Assembly: GCA_963787645.1 (NCBI GenBank)
Contig: CAWBDS010000006.1
Location: 310,001-374,000 of the forward strand
Length of the DNA stretch: 64,000 nt
Direction of reading: 5' to 3'
Origin: Palsa-504 sp963787645
GTDB lineage: Bacteria; Actinomycetota; Actinomycetes; Streptosporangiales; Streptosporangiaceae
Position 1 is the stretch's first letter. Each line of letters begins with the position of its first letter. The position numbers were made by a program, and so were the translations under genes. Below are positions 17,846 to 27,749 of the stretch, piece by piece. The notes beneath the pieces were generated by a model. It had not been told where the DNA came from. It did no database searches and saw nothing but the letters and a program-made list of their open reading frames with translations.

Positions 17846-18264
17846 GCGTGAGGGGTAGGCCGGCGTCATCGGGGGTGAGCGGGTCTGGGGCGGCCCGGCT
17901 GGATTGCCTTTTTCGTGTCCGGCGGCAACGTGAGCGGGTTCAGGAAGAGTGCGGCCCTCCCGGTCGTCTTTGCCGAGCCGCCGGGAGGGCCGCCAGAGGC
18001 GTGTGGAGGCGCCCTGGCTCACGGTCGGCAAGGACGTGGCTGGCGTCGAGCGGCTGTTGTCATCGGGGCGGCTGAAGTGCCCTGTTGCGGTCAGCGGCTG
18101 GCCGGGTGGGGGCATGCCTGGCTGCGGGTGATCCGGGGCGAGGGCGGGGGCCGGTGGCGGCTGCGGCCGGGTATCGGAGCAGACCATCAGGCGGTGGGTC
18201 CGGGCATGGCGTGCGCGGGCGGGTCCGGGGCCCTGGTGCCGGCCCTCGGCGCGGGTGACTCCGC
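17846..18264. other. Intergenic, 419 bp, nothing recognised
   Basis: All frames crossing it are proline/arginine-rich shadows. The N-terminal half of the TetR gene is not here. Confidence 0.35.
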
Positions 18265-18540
18265 GGACACCGGCTGAGGTGCCCGCGCTGGCGGTGGCGC
18301 TGAAGCGGAGAACCCGCGCCGGACCGCGGTGCAGGTGACCCGTATCCTGCGCGCCAGGCCGGCTGGGCGCCCTCGGACCGGACCCTGCAGCATCACTTCG
18401 CCCGGCTTGAGCTCGACCGGGAGATCGAAGGCAGCCCGCAGGTCTTCGGCCCGTTCCAGGCCAGCCGGTGCGACGAGATCTGGACCAGCGACGCCTTGCA
18501 CGGCCCGGTAATTACCGGCCGCAAAACCTATCTTTGCGAC
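18265..18540 (+). pseudogene. DDE integrase-type transposase remnant (IS481-like)
   Basis: Joined across at least two frameshifts the translation reads TAVQVTRILRA, QAGWAPSDRTLQHHFARLEL, then CDEIWTSDALHGPVITGRKT. The WTxDALHGP motif and the preceding helical DNA-binding part are typical of actinobacterial IS481-type integrase transposases. The catalytic domain is cut after RKTYL, where another gene fragment begins. No terminal repeats found. Confidence 0.65.
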
Positions 18541-18900
18541 AAGATCGTGTCACGCACCGTGTCCTACGTGATGATCACCGCGACGCTCGCGGGCGTGTAT
18601 GTGGGCGGTGTGGCGCTGGTGACCGGCGTGCTGTGGGTTTCCGGCCCGGGCCGCGACGGCGGTCTCGGTCCTGGTCGCCGTGGCCCTGTTCGCGCCGCTG
18701 CGGCGGCGTGTCCAGCGGGTAGTGGACCGGCGGTTCAACCGGGCCCGTCATGACGCCGAGGCGGTCATCGCCGCGTTCGCCCAGCGGATGCGCGAGCAGG
18801 CCGATACCGACGCCGTGCGCACCGATCTGGCCGCGGCGGTCACCCGGTCCGTCGACCCGGCCCATGTGAGCTTGTGGGTTCGCGCCGAACCCGTGACCGC
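18541..18900 (+). pseudogene. Sensor histidine kinase fragment (membrane and GAF-linker region)
   Basis: DKIVSRTVSYVMITATLAGVYVGG, continuing after a frameshift near 18.65 kb as VALFAPLRRRVQRVVDRRFN and FAQRMREQADTDAVRTDLAA, ending HVSLWVR. This is the last membrane segment and linker of large actinobacterial sensor kinases. The kinase core is missing on both sides, and it abuts the transposase remnant directly, so it is a truncated chimera. Confidence 0.7.
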
Positions 18901-19047
18901 CAGCGGCAAGCCACGGCAATGCTCCACCGCGTCGCCACCGTGGGATCACACCGTGTGCACAGGTGCCCGGTTGCATAGCGGAGAACGAGCCAGACACCGG
19001 ATACAGGCAACGGCGGCTGCCCCGGATCCCACGGAAGGAGGCCTGAC

Positions 19048-19305
19048 ATGACAGGATCGACGGTGGGGATCATCATCACCGCGGTCGTCGTGGTGATCGT
19101 AGTGGCGGCCTGGATCGTCCTGGTCTTCTACGCCGACGCTCATCCCGCGTGGCGGGACGAGGCGGCCGTCGCCGCCGGGCGGCGAGAGGACGACCTGGCT
19201 GCCGCGCCTGACCAGGCTGAGGCATCGCCTGCGGTCAGCCGGGGCGCGGGAATACGCGCCCCGCAGGCTGGCGGGGCCGCACCGGGCGGGCCGCGGGCTG
19301 CGTGA
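19048..19305 (+). CDS. Small single-span membrane protein
   Basis: An 85-aa protein with an N-terminal membrane segment (GIIITAVVVVIVVAAWIVLV) and an Ala/Gly-rich hydrophilic tail. ATG 19048 is preceded by an excellent GGAAGGAGG. No family recognised. Frame intact. Confidence 0.7.
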   Translation: MTGSTVGIIITAVVVVIVVAAWIVLVFYADAHPAWRDEAAVAAGRREDDLAAAPDQAEASPAVSRGAGIRAPQAGGAAPGGPRAA

Positions 19306-19865
19306 CCGCGGGCGGCGGTGGGCGTCAGCCACTTGGTCCCACGGCGAGCGAACGCCTGGTGCCGCACGCCAGCGGCGTGGGCTCGGGACGGCTGCGGCCC
19401 ATGCGGCTGCGGTCCTGGCGTTCGCGTACACGGCGGTGAGCCTTTGCGGACCCGCCGGCCGGCGTCGTGGCCGGCTACGGCGCGATCCAGGTGGCGGTTC
19501 GGCGGTCTGGTGCTTTCAGGCCCGGGACCGTCCAGCAGGGCTCGTCTCGTCCCGTATTACCTGCGCCGTGTACAGGTGGCCCGGGCGTTGGCAGGCCCAG
19601 CCCGGCGGGCTGGGGCAAAGGCCGCTCCCAGCCGCGCACCGGCTTCGAGACCGTGATCACGGCGAACACACCGGCCTCTACTTTCGCCGTGACTGCGACC
19701 GTGGCCAGCGGGCATGTCCGGGGCCAGCCGGCCACCATCTACATAGCGAGCGGCTGAGGCCCGTGGCGCCGGTTCCCGTTACCTCCGGGACGTTCATCCC
19801 GATCCGAGCCATGGTCACACTCTCTAGGATTCCCAGGCCGCAGGGACGGGCGTGAGCCTGCGGGG
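19306..19865. other. Intergenic, 560 bp, possible decayed coding sequence
   Basis: A frame ending at 19757 (FAVTATVASGHVRGQPATIY) has weak similarity to translated sequence near 22495-22570 (FAATANHASGHV), so both could be decayed copies of one small gene. Nothing else recognised. Confidence 0.3.
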
Positions 19866-20834
19866 TCATGTGCCGAGTTGGTGGATGAGCTGCCGGTAGG
19901 TGTGGTAGGCGGGCTTGGGGGTGTAGTCGTCGCGCATGATGCCGAACTGGTGGAACAGGTCCGGCTCGGAACTGTCGGCGTCGCGCAGGCCGAAGAGCAT
20001 GTAGTGCGAGATGTTCAGTTCTCGGCGGAGGCGATGCACGGTGCGGACAACCGTGTCGATCACCTCTGCCTGCCGGGCGGCGCCACGGCGAGCGCCGTTG
20101 AGGGGGTTGGTGCCGGTGGGCCAGCCGTTTTCGGTGACCCGGATCGGCACGGACGCCGGGATGCACGCGGTGGCGAGGTCCCTGCGGCGCAGGTCCCGGA
20201 GGAGTTCCTCGACGCGGCCGGGGATCGCGGCGAGGTCGACGGGTTCTTCGAAGACGTCGACGTAGAAGTTGTGTCCGACGAAATCGACGGACCCGGTGAA
20301 CGCCGGGCCGGCGGCCGCGGCCAGGTTGTCCCAGAAGGAGGGCAGCGCGGCGGGGGTCTGGGGCACGGAGCCGAAACCCACGTCGATCTGCAGGCCGCGG
20401 CGGGCGATCTCGTCCTTGGCGGCGATGACGCCGTGGACCAGCGCGTCGAGCACGTAGGGCTTCGCGCCGTCCATGAACGACAGGTTGGGCTCGTTGGTGA
20501 TCTGCACCGACCGCAGGCAGTCACCGTACCGGCGGACGACCGTCTGCACCAGGTTCACCCACCGGTCCACCTCGAAACCGGTGTCCCGCAGGCAGCCCAG
20601 GGTGACATGGCCGAGCAGCCCGGCGTCGCGGTACCGGTCCCCGGCGGCCAGGACCGCGTCCTGGCCGCCCGGGTCGGTGTCGACCAGATAGGTGCGGGCT
20701 GCCACCCGGCCGCCGAGGTCATGCAGGGCGGAGCGAACCTGCTGGTAGTCGTCGGGTGGTCCGGCGGCCAGGCCGGCCGGCGTGCCGGCGACGCCGAGCG
20801 GGTAGATCCCGAACTCCAGCGGCGCTGCGGTCAT
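19866..20834 (-). CDS. Glycoside hydrolase-like (clan A TIM barrel) protein
   Basis: A protein of about 322 aa. VQITNEPNLSFMDG contains the Asn-Glu pair expected of a clan A acid/base residue, and IRVTENGWPTGTNP carries the Glu expected of the nucleophile at the end of strand 7. FVGHNFYVDVFEEP is also typical of such barrels. No signal peptide, so probably cytosolic. ATG 20834 (MTAAPLEFGIYPLG) is preferred; the frame is open to 20918 without a ribosome binding site there. The substrate is unknown. Confidence 0.7.
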   Translation of the reverse strand: MTAAPLEFGIYPLGVAGTPAGLAAGPPDDYQQVRSALHDLGGRVAARTYLVDTDPGGQDAVLAAGDRYRDAGLLGHVTLGCLRDTGFEVDRWVNLVQTVVRRYGDCLRSVQITNEPNLSFMDGAKPYVLDALVHGVIAAKDEIARRGLQIDVGFGSVPQTPAALPSFWDNLAAAAGPAFTGSVDFVGHNFYVDVFEEPVDLAAIPGRVEELLRDLRRRDLATACIPASVPIRVTENGWPTGTNPLNGARRGAARQAEVIDTVVRTVHRLRRELNISHYMLFGLRDADSSEPDLFHQFGIMRDDYTPKPAYHTYRQLIHQLGT

Positions 20835-21107
20835 GACCGGGCCTCGGCGCAATCCCGGCGGGACTCGACGGTGAGCATGTAGACCTCCCGATCTTCGTCG
20901 GCGCATGTATCCGTTCAACCGCGCATGGCGCGTGTCCGAGCCTCATCGCTTCCTGGCCACATGGCGTGAAGAACGCATGGAGGAGGCGTGGAAATGGAAC
21001 ACCCTCAGGGCGGCCGGGCCGTTCTCCATCTTTCCTCCACCGCCGGGGGTACCCGGCCTGCACGCCCGCCTCGCTCACTGGTCATATCCGGTGAGTGAGG
21101 AGGAGAC

Positions 21108-21580
21108 ATGTCAGACCGCCGGTCCGCAACCCAGAGCAGGTACCAGCAGGAAGCCGCCGATGGTTTCTTCGGTCCGCTTGCGTCGGCCAGGTACATGCGG
21201 CTCACCACGTTCAAGCCAGATGGCCTTCCGGTATCCACCTCCGTCCACGGAGCGGTCGACGGTGACCGGGCCTACCTCCGCGTCTGGAATCAGTCGGCCA
21301 CCGCCAAGCGGCTCCGGCACACCGACGAGGTGCAGGTGACGGCGTGCACTGCGCTGGGCCTGGCCGTCGGGCCGCCGCTCGACGCGGTGGCGCGGCCGCT
21401 ACCGAACGAGGAGGCCAGCTGGGTCGCCGGGAAGCTGGCCCGCAAGTACCGTTTCGGCAGCGTTTCCTGATCCCGCTTGTCCACCGCACGCGGCGCTGGC
21501 AGAAGGCGCACTACGAGCTTCTCACCTGCGAAGCCGCCGCCGGCCAAGACGTAGGCCCGGACTCTCCCGGGCATTCCTGA
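21108..21580 (+). pseudogene. PPOX-class F420-dependent oxidoreductase-like protein, one frameshift
   Basis: ATG 21108 has GAGGAGGAG upstream. The frame shows the split-barrel flavin fold: YMRLTTFKPDGLPVSTSVHG, RAYLRVWNQSATAKRLRHTD, then LARKYRF. The stop at 21470 is premature; the next frame continues QRFLIPLVHRTRRWQKAHYE to 21580, which is the usual end of this F420-binding family. One indel near 21.46 kb separates them. Confidence 0.75.
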
Positions 21581-22198
21581 TCGCATGCGCACGCCGAGCC
21601 AGGCCGCAACAGCGCACTAGCGCCAGGCACGCCGTTGACAACAGCGATCTCCACCAGCACCACTGCCATCGTGAGAGCGGCGGACATCTACCGCCAGCGG
21701 AGCGTCACCGGGGATGAGGCGCACGACCAGGAGGTGCGTTCCCGGTACGGATCTGCTGCTCGCGGAGCAGACGCTGCTCATCGCCCTCGACGGCGTCAGG
21801 ACCGGAACCGGCTCAGTGGGCAAGCGCGGCCGGATCAGCAAGCACCTTGACTAGCTCTTCTGGCGAATCGGCGTGGACGGTTGCCCGACGCTCGCCTGCT
21901 GGCTTCGCGTGCCAGCTCTGCACTTGCCGGGTCGAGGCGTACCCACCAGATATCCAACTGCCCGTCGTCGTTCGGGACGCAGCCGTAGCTGCTACTCGGC
22001 TCAGTCATCGCTGTTCACAGCTTCGGAGACCTTGGCGCCTGCGGCGCCATGCCGTCGACTGCGGCTTCCATAAGATCTGCATATGGCCTGCGTGCGGGCC
22101 TCACAGTCTCCAGGCAAGGTCGTGCTGATGACCTGACCCTGCTTGGGCCAGGTTGGCGGCACCTGCTTCAACTCCTCACCCAAGATCGGAGCCCGGCG
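21581..22198. other. Intergenic, 618 bp, with one gene fragment
   Basis: Apart from the fragment at 21747-21854 nothing is recognised. Composition stays high GC. Confidence 0.35.
21747..21854 (+). pseudogene. Possible GPP34-family N-terminal fragment
   Basis: TDLLLAEQTLLIALDG, then KRGRISKHLD and a stop, resembles the start of actinobacterial GPP34 (Golgi phosphoprotein 3-like) proteins. It is only 35 codons and lacks a start; a weak call. Confidence 0.3.
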
Positions 22199-22426
22199 AT
22201 GGCCGGTGTTGCGTGCTTCTGCGGCTGTCTCTACTGGTTCGACGGCGGTGCTGGTGACTGTCCCAGATGTGGCGAGCGCGCGGTCGTCATGACCGAAGCA
22301 ACCTGCCGGCAGGGCGAGAATGGCGAGCAGGCTGGACTGGCCACGCCCATGACAAACGCAAGTGGCCAGAACCGGACGGCAGCCCTGGGACCGGCCTGGC
22401 TGGCACGGCGCTCCGTAGCGTGGTAG
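22199..22426 (+). CDS. Small zinc-ribbon-like hypothetical protein
   Basis: MAGVACFCGCLYWFDGGAGD, then CPRCGERAV, has two Cys pairs (CxC and CPRC) that could form a zinc ribbon. About 75 aa from ATG 22199, with GGAG about nine bases upstream. The C-terminal half has no clear features and may be out of frame. Confidence 0.4.
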   Translation: MAGVACFCGCLYWFDGGAGDCPRCGERAVVMTEATCRQGENGEQAGLATPMTNASGQNRTAALGPAWLARRSVAW

Positions 22427-22609
22427 GCGAGGTGCAGCGGCGGTGACCGCAGCGGCACTCGCTTCCGCGGTCTGGTAGGCGATGGGCGCCCACTTCGCCG
22501 CGACCGCCAACCACGCCAGCGGGCACGTCCTGCGCCGTAGCCGTCGTGCACATAGCGGCCGGCTGAGGCCGTCCGGACTGCCGCGTGTCACGCCCGCCGG
22601 GCTCGCGCA

Positions 22610-22972
22610 TCAGCCGTTACCGGGCCGGATGCTGTTCCACCACGGCGTCTGGCCCGGTACCGGCCGCAGGTGCCCCGGTCGCTCTGCCGGGCGGCCGGCC
22701 GCCGCCGAAGCGCGGTGGCGCTCCGGTTCCGGCTGGGCCTCGACGCATACGATTCCGCCGTCGTCGCCGAGGACGAGACGGACCTTGGTCACCACGAGTT
22801 CGCCGGGCGGGTCGTCGAACTGCAGCACGCTGCCGGGCCGGAGCAGCAGCGGATCGCGCCCGTTCAGGATGGCCAGGACTCGCTTGCTGCCCGCGCTGAG
22901 GATCAGGGTGCGGTTGCTGATGCTCCACTCGCGCGGCTGGCTGTCGTCGCTGGTGGTCGGGATGCTGGTCAT
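22610..22972 (-). CDS. Hypothetical protein, about 120 aa
   Basis: ATG 22972 has GGAGG six bases upstream. The first 85 residues form a beta-rich domain (WSISNRTLILSAGSKRVLAI, VLQFDDPPGELVVTKVRLVL, GGIVCVEAQ). The last 35 residues are Pro/Arg-rich and may be a frameshifted tail. Family not recognised. It lies downstream of the SRPBCC gene on the same strand. Confidence 0.55.
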   Translation of the reverse strand: MTSIPTTSDDSQPREWSISNRTLILSAGSKRVLAILNGRDPLLLRPGSVLQFDDPPGELVVTKVRLVLGDDGGIVCVEAQPEPERHRASAAAGRPAERPGHLRPVPGQTPWWNSIRPGNG

Positions 22973-23020
22973 TGCTACCTCCGCAGCAGGCGGGATGGGT
23001 CCCGGTCCGGGCGGACCGGA

Positions 23021-23503
23021 TCAGCTCAGCCGGGCCAGCCGGCCCAGCAGTTCCTCTAGCCGCTCGATCGACTCGTTGATGTCTTCGGCCATGTCATAGT
23101 GCAGCGCCCGGTCGCGGTCCTGCGCCGACGGGTAGACGGTGTTCTGGGTCAGCACGGTGGTGTTTTCGCGTTCGGTGAACGTGACGGTCTCCAGGCAGAC
23201 GTGGCCTGGCACGCCGTCGAACTCGAAGGTCTGGACGATGCCGTCGGGAGATGGCGTGCCGTGGAACACGCCGCGGAAAGAGTACTTGTGGCCCTCGGCG
23301 TCCGAGGCGATGTAGCACCAGGTGCCGCCATGACGGGGGTCGACGTGGCCGATGGTCAGGGTGAGTCCGCGCGGGCCGGTCCACTGCGCCAGCAGCTCCG
23401 GGTCGGTGTACGCGCGGAACAGCAGCTCACGTGGCGCCGCGAACTCGCTGGTGACCAGCAGTTGCGGGACGGCGGGCTCGGCGATGATCTGCAGGTTTGC
23501 CAT
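23021..23503 (-). CDS. SRPBCC / AHA1-like domain protein
   Basis: About 160 aa. The fold markers are EFAAPRELLFRAYTDPELLAQWTGP at the N terminus, the central HGGTWCYIASDAEGHKYSF and TVLTQNTVYPS before the long C-terminal helix (EDINESIERLEELLGRL). These START-like domains bind hydrophobic ligands. ATG 23503 has CCGGAGGAAC upstream; the longer open frame to 23596 has no ribosome binding site. Intact. Confidence 0.88.
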   Translation of the reverse strand: MANLQIIAEPAVPQLLVTSEFAAPRELLFRAYTDPELLAQWTGPRGLTLTIGHVDPRHGGTWCYIASDAEGHKYSFRGVFHGTPSPDGIVQTFEFDGVPGHVCLETVTFTERENTTVLTQNTVYPSAQDRDRALHYDMAEDINESIERLEELLGRLARLS

Positions 23504-23750
23504 GGTGCGTTCCTCCGGTGGGCTCGATCGCTTGATGCCAGCGCACAGCCACTCCGGACATCGAACCTGGCGGGTATGCAGCCTTGGTGCGGTCACTGTG
23601 GAGCGCGGGTAGAGACCAGATGACCGGATGCGCCCTCCATCCGGTCATCACGCGGGCAGCACGGCGCGTCCACTGGCGGCAGGTCTGATGAAGCACAGCC
23701 GCCGCCGACTCGCGGCAGCGACAAGGCAGATTCGATGAAGTGAGGGCACG

Positions 23751-24086
23751 ATGTTCGCATTCGCCATGATGGGGCTGCTCGGCCTGGCCGTGCTGGCCGT
23801 CACCGCGGTCGCCAGCCGTTACCTGTCCGTCTCGGCCGAGATCAGGGCGTTCGCGCTGGCGGCGCTCGGGGTCGGTGCCGCCTGGCTGATCAACCTGGAC
23901 CTGTTCGGCGTGCTGGCTGTCGACACTCGCGACAGCGCGATCGGGGTGACGGTGACCGGCCTGATGATCAGCGGCGCGGCGTACTTCTGGCAGGAGATCC
24001 TCGGGTTCTTCGCCGGCCTGTCCCGCAAGCTTGGGGACGAGGCGGCGACCCTGGAGAAGTCCGAGCAGCTGCGCCGGGTCGCCTGA
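23751..24086 (+). CDS. Small membrane protein with three hydrophobic segments
   Basis: A 111-aa protein with hydrophobic segments MMGLLGLAVLAVTAVAS, FALAALGVGAAWLINLDL and GVTVTGLMISGAAYFW, and a charged C-terminal helix. ATG 23751 has GTGAGGG upstream. No family recognised. Frame intact; a GC hairpin follows. Confidence 0.65.
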   Translation: MFAFAMMGLLGLAVLAVTAVASRYLSVSAEIRAFALAALGVGAAWLINLDLFGVLAVDTRDSAIGVTVTGLMISGAAYFWQEILGFFAGLSRKLGDEAATLEKSEQLRRVA

Positions 24087-24111
24087 CCTCGGCATGCGGG
24101 AACCGCGGCCG

Positions 24112-24131
24112 GGACCGCAGCACCGCGGTCC
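24112..24131 (+). terminator. Hairpin downstream of the membrane protein gene
   Basis: GGACCGC, six-base loop, GCGGTCC: a perfect 7-bp GC stem 25 bases after the stop at 24086. Confidence 0.4.
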
Positions 24132-24187
24132 GTTCGGAATGAGGAACTTCTCCCGAACGGGCCGTGGCGCGTGTTCCGGGCATCGGG

Positions 24188-25073
24188 TCAGTAGCGCAGG
24201 AGTGCTCCGGCTCCTCCGGCCCGCACCAGCTCTGGAGTACCCGCGGGCAGCACGGTAACTTCGGCGCCGGATATCACGGCTTGCTCGACGGCGCGCTCGA
24301 CGAGCATCTGCGGAGACGGCCAGCCCAGCGCGGCATGCGTGTGCGGGCCTAGCTCAGCCGAGTCGAGGGCGGCGCCAGCGGCGACGATCAGGTGATGGAC
24401 GCGGTGGTTCACCAGGCTTTCCGTTACCTCCGGCCAGCCGATCGCCGCGCCGTCACCGGCCAAAGCGCGCCTGACCGTCTCGCCGGCGAGTGCCCGCGCC
24501 TGTCGCAGGCCGGCATCGCGCAGGGCGCCATCGAGGCGTTCGGCGACCGCGGCAGCTTGTTCCCAGATCACGTTCGCGTCGATGGCGGCGATTATCTGGC
24601 TGGACGCCGGTTCGGGCAGCTGGTGAACGAACGGCTCGGTGACCCGTGGTTCGCCGGCCAGCAGAATCTGGTGCCAGCCAAGGTCTGCGGCCTGGGCTCC
24701 GATCGCCCGCACGTGGTGCGCAGGAAGCGGAGATGCCATTCCCGCACTCGCTGGCCGGACTCGGCGAGACATACGGGCGGTCATCCCAGCGGGCCAGCGT
24801 CCCAAGCGGCGGCAACTGCAGCGTGACCCAGGTAATCAAGGCAGCCGTCAGCGGTCCGGAACCAGGCCAGGCCCCGGCCCCGCTCGGCCGGCTCCAGCGC
24901 GAGCACCTCGCGTTCCACGCGCTCGCGCAGGCTGTTCCGCAACTCGACGAGCCACCCCGGCACGGCGGCCGTGTTGGCCGGGTCCCGCGGATCGGTCGCA
25001 CGTAAACGCTCAGCACCGGCGTGCCCGGGCTCCTCAACGCCAGATCCCGGATCAGGTTCATCGACAGCCTCAC
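24188..25073 (-). pseudogene. baeRF (archaeo-eukaryotic release factor-like) protein, three frameshifts
   Basis: The pieces in order are MNLIRDLALRSPGTPVLSVYV, WLVELRNSLRERVEREVLAL with GRGLAWFRTADGCLDYLG, then LPPLGTLARWDDRPYVSP, then VRAIGAQAADLGWHQILLAG to HHLIVAAGA and the end at 24188. This is the layout of bacterial release-factor-like (baeRF / Vms1-like) proteins, proposed to act on stalled ribosomes. Three one-base shifts (about 25.00, 24.82 and 24.73 kb) break the frame. Total length would be about 290 aa. Confidence 0.65.
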
Positions 25074-25404
25074 CGCGTCTGCCTCCTGCTTGTCCGCGCC
25101 GCGTGCGCGCCAGCGCAGTTTCCGGCGCCCAGATGTCTTTCCGCTGCCTGATCTGCGGCGGAGTCCCCGGTGCCGATGACACCCGGGCCGGGTGCAGCGG
25201 GCATGCCGATCTTGCGGAGGCCGGATGGAGATCGCGGATCGGGTCCATCGGCGAGGTCATCGCGGCTGCCGCCCGCGCATCCCGTGACTTCATACCGCCA
25301 CCATGTGAGCTTCACCGCGGTCGCACCCTGGCCCGGTGGACTGTGCCCGGAGGCGCCGGCAGCTGGAGCACCCGGTTCGGGTGTCGGCAACCGGAAGGGG
25401 TGAG

Positions 25405-25524
25405 ATGACCTGCAGCGACCTGATCGTGCTGCTGCCGTGGCTGGCCTTCAGCGCGGCCCTGACCGTCGTGTTCGTCCTGCTGCGGAAGTCCCGGCCGCCA
25501 TCGCCGCCCCGCCGGGGGCCTTGA
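25405..25524 (+). CDS. Very small membrane protein, 39 aa
   Basis: MTCSDLIVLLPWLAFSAALT, a second hydrophobic half VVFVLLRKSR and a Pro/Arg tail. ATG 25405 has GGAAGGGG upstream. It resembles the N terminus of the 36520-36861 product (MTVSDALVAAPWISFGAALA), so the two are paralogues. Confidence 0.55.
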   Translation: MTCSDLIVLLPWLAFSAALTVVFVLLRKSRPPSPPRRGP

Positions 25525-25692
25525 GATGAGGCGCCGGGACCGGGCGCCGGCCCGGCTGGACAGCCGGCCGGGCGCGGTCACCCATGAGCCACGTCGTGAG
25601 GTGAGCAGCCCAGACGGACGTCTGACCATTGCCCATGCCTGCACGCCGGATCCGCCCGGCGTGTACCGTGACGATGCGAGGTATCAGGTTCT

Positions 25693-27183
25693 GTGAGCCC
25701 GGCGTTCGGCTTGGTGGTGCTGGTCACCGCTGTCGCCGGCATTGCCGCGGTCTTGTCCAGCCGGGTGAGCGAGCGGCTTCGCGTCCCGGCGCCGGCGTTC
25801 TTCCTCATCGCCGCCGCTGCCGCCTCCGATATCTGGCCGCAGCTGGGCGGCCTGCCGCCCGCCGCGGTGGAGAATGTGGCTGGCGTGGCGCTGGCGGTGA
25901 TCTTGTTCGACGGCGGCATGCGGCTGGGCTGGCGGCGGCTGCGCGCGGCCGCCCTCCCGGCGGTGTGGCTCGGTGTCGCCGGGACGCTGGCGACGGCCGC
26001 CGGCGTCGCGGCCGTGGCGCACCTGGTCTTGTCCCTGGACTGGCGTGCCGCGTTGCTGCTCGGCGCCGCGCTGGCGCCCACCGACCCGGCGGTGGTGTTC
26101 TCCGTGCTCGGCCGCCGGGAAGTGGCCGGGCGCGGCGGGGTGCTGCTGGAAGGCGAATCCGGTTCCAACGACCCGGTGGGCATCGTGCTGCTCGCCGCGC
26201 TGCTGGCGGCATCCGCGCCCGGCGTGCCCGCGGCTGGCCGGGTCGCCTGGGAACTGGTATCCCAGCTGGCGATCGGCACGGCGGCGGGGGCGGCCGGGGG
26301 CGTGGCCTTGCTGGCGTTCATGCGCCGGGTGCCGCTGCCCAGCGAGGGCCTGTACCCGCTGCGGGTCCTGGCCGGCTCGCTGGCCATCTACGGCGCCGCG
26401 ACCGCCGCGCACGGCTCGGGCTTCCTGGCGGTGTTCATCGCGGGCATCATCCTCGGCGACCACAAGGCCCCCTACAAGGGGGAGATCGCCCGTTTCCACT
26501 CCTCGCTGGCCAGCCTCGGCGAGCTCGTCGCGTTCGTCATCCTCGGGCTGACCGGCACGCTGCATGACCTGGTACGCGACGGGGCCTGGCTCACCGGCCT
26601 GGTACTCGCGGTGGCGCTGGCCGTGGTGATCCGGCCGCTGCTGACCGGGCTGCTGCTGTGGCCGGTGCGGCTGCCCGGCAACGAGCGGCTGTTCGTGGCC
26701 TGGGCCGGGCTCAAGGGCGCGGTGCCGATCCTGCTGGGCGCGCTTATCGTCCAGGCCGGGATCAGCGGCGCGCACCGGCTGTACGAGATCATCTTCGTCG
26801 TGGTGGCGTTCTCCGTGATCGTCCAGGGCAGCACGCTGCCGTGGCTGATCCGGCAGCTGGGCATACCGCAGCGGGCCGCCGAGCCCGAGCCGTGGAGCCT
26901 GGGCATCCGGTTCCGGCACGAGCCCGAAGGCCTGCGCCGTCTCGTCGTCGCGCCGGGCTCCGCCGCGGACCGCGCGCTGGTGGGCGAGCTGCATCTGGCC
27001 GGGGACGCCTGGGTCAGCCTGATCATCAGGGACGGGCGCCTCCTCCCCGTGCAGGCTGACACGGCGCTGCAGGCCGGAGACGAGGCTGTGCTGCTGGCTG
27101 GCGACCGCGATGACCGCGAGCTGACTGCGCTGTTCGCGGCACCGAGCGGCAGGACCGCGAAGGACAATCCCGGCCGGCCGTGA
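25693..27183 (+). CDS. CPA1-family cation/proton antiporter with C-terminal TrkA-C domain
   Basis: A 496-aa inner-membrane antiporter with about twelve hydrophobic segments. The ion site is in ALAPTDPAVVFSVLG and LEGESGSNDPVGIVLL (Asp pair), and LKGAVPILLGALIV is the conserved segment 11 motif. Residues from about 415 (EGLRRLVVAPGSAADRALVG, LLPVQADTALQAGDEAVLLA) form an RCK/TrkA-C regulatory domain, as in K+/H+ NhaP2-type antiporters. Start GTG 25693. The frame is intact. Probably K+ or Na+ efflux and pH homeostasis. Confidence 0.9.
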   Translation: MSPAFGLVVLVTAVAGIAAVLSSRVSERLRVPAPAFFLIAAAAASDIWPQLGGLPPAAVENVAGVALAVILFDGGMRLGWRRLRAAALPAVWLGVAGTLATAAGVAAVAHLVLSLDWRAALLLGAALAPTDPAVVFSVLGRREVAGRGGVLLEGESGSNDPVGIVLLAALLAASAPGVPAAGRVAWELVSQLAIGTAAGAAGGVALLAFMRRVPLPSEGLYPLRVLAGSLAIYGAATAAHGSGFLAVFIAGIILGDHKAPYKGEIARFHSSLASLGELVAFVILGLTGTLHDLVRDGAWLTGLVLAVALAVVIRPLLTGLLLWPVRLPGNERLFVAWAGLKGAVPILLGALIVQAGISGAHRLYEIIFVVVAFSVIVQGSTLPWLIRQLGIPQRAAEPEPWSLGIRFRHEPEGLRRLVVAPGSAADRALVGELHLAGDAWVSLIIRDGRLLPVQADTALQAGDEAVLLAGDRDDRELTALFAAPSGRTAKDNPGRP

Positions 27184-27425
27184 ATCTGGAGGGTCATGCG
27201 GGAGAAGCTGCTCGCTTCTTCATCGGGCCGCCACAGGTACCGCACCTTGTCTCCAACCGTGCTGACTTGCATGGAGCGCGTGTCGCGCCTGCGGCGAGCC
27301 AGGCGCCGGGCTCCACGGTGATGGCGGCTGGCCCGGCCAGCAGCACCGGCACAGGACGCTCGCTGCCGCGGCGACCCGCGCCGTCAGGTGCGGATATCAC
27401 CGCCGGCGAAGAAATGGAGGAGGGT

Positions 27426-27749
27426 GTGGCCTGGCTGATCGTCGCCGCTGCGGGCGTGCTGGAGGCTGGTTTCGCGATCTGTCTCAAGCTCAGCCACGGA
27501 TTCACCAGGTCCGGCCCGACGCTGCTGTTCGCCGCGTTCGCGCTGGGCAGCTTCGGGTTGCTTACCCTCGCGCTCAAGGACCTGGACGTCGGCCCGGCCT
27601 ATGCGGTGTGGACCGGCCTGGGTGCCGCCGGAGCCGTGACGGCCGGGATGATCTGGCTGGGTGAACCCGTGTCGGCGGTCAAGCTGGTGTCGATCGGCCT
27701 GGTACTGGCCGGCGTCGTCGGACTGCAGCTCAGCGGCGGCGCGCACTGA
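27426..27749 (+). CDS. Small multidrug resistance (SMR) family transporter
   Basis: About 107 aa with four membrane segments. The conserved Glu in segment 1 (VAWLIVAAAGVLEAGFAICL) is the proton/substrate site, and VGPAYAVWTGLGAAGAV and WLGEPVSAVKLVSIGLVL are typical of EmrE/SugE proteins. The frame is open from 27180. GTG 27426 gives the family-like start and has GGAGGAGGG immediately upstream; ATG 27414 is an alternative. Exports cationic compounds or guanidinium. Confidence 0.85.
   Translation: MAWLIVAAAGVLEAGFAICLKLSHGFTRSGPTLLFAAFALGSFGLLTLALKDLDVGPAYAVWTGLGAAGAVTAGMIWLGEPVSAVKLVSIGLVLAGVVGLQLSGGAH

Noticed and set aside
19878..20882. Plus-strand 334-aa frame over the glycosidase
   Set aside because: Shadow of the minus-strand glycosidase, which has conserved catalytic motifs.
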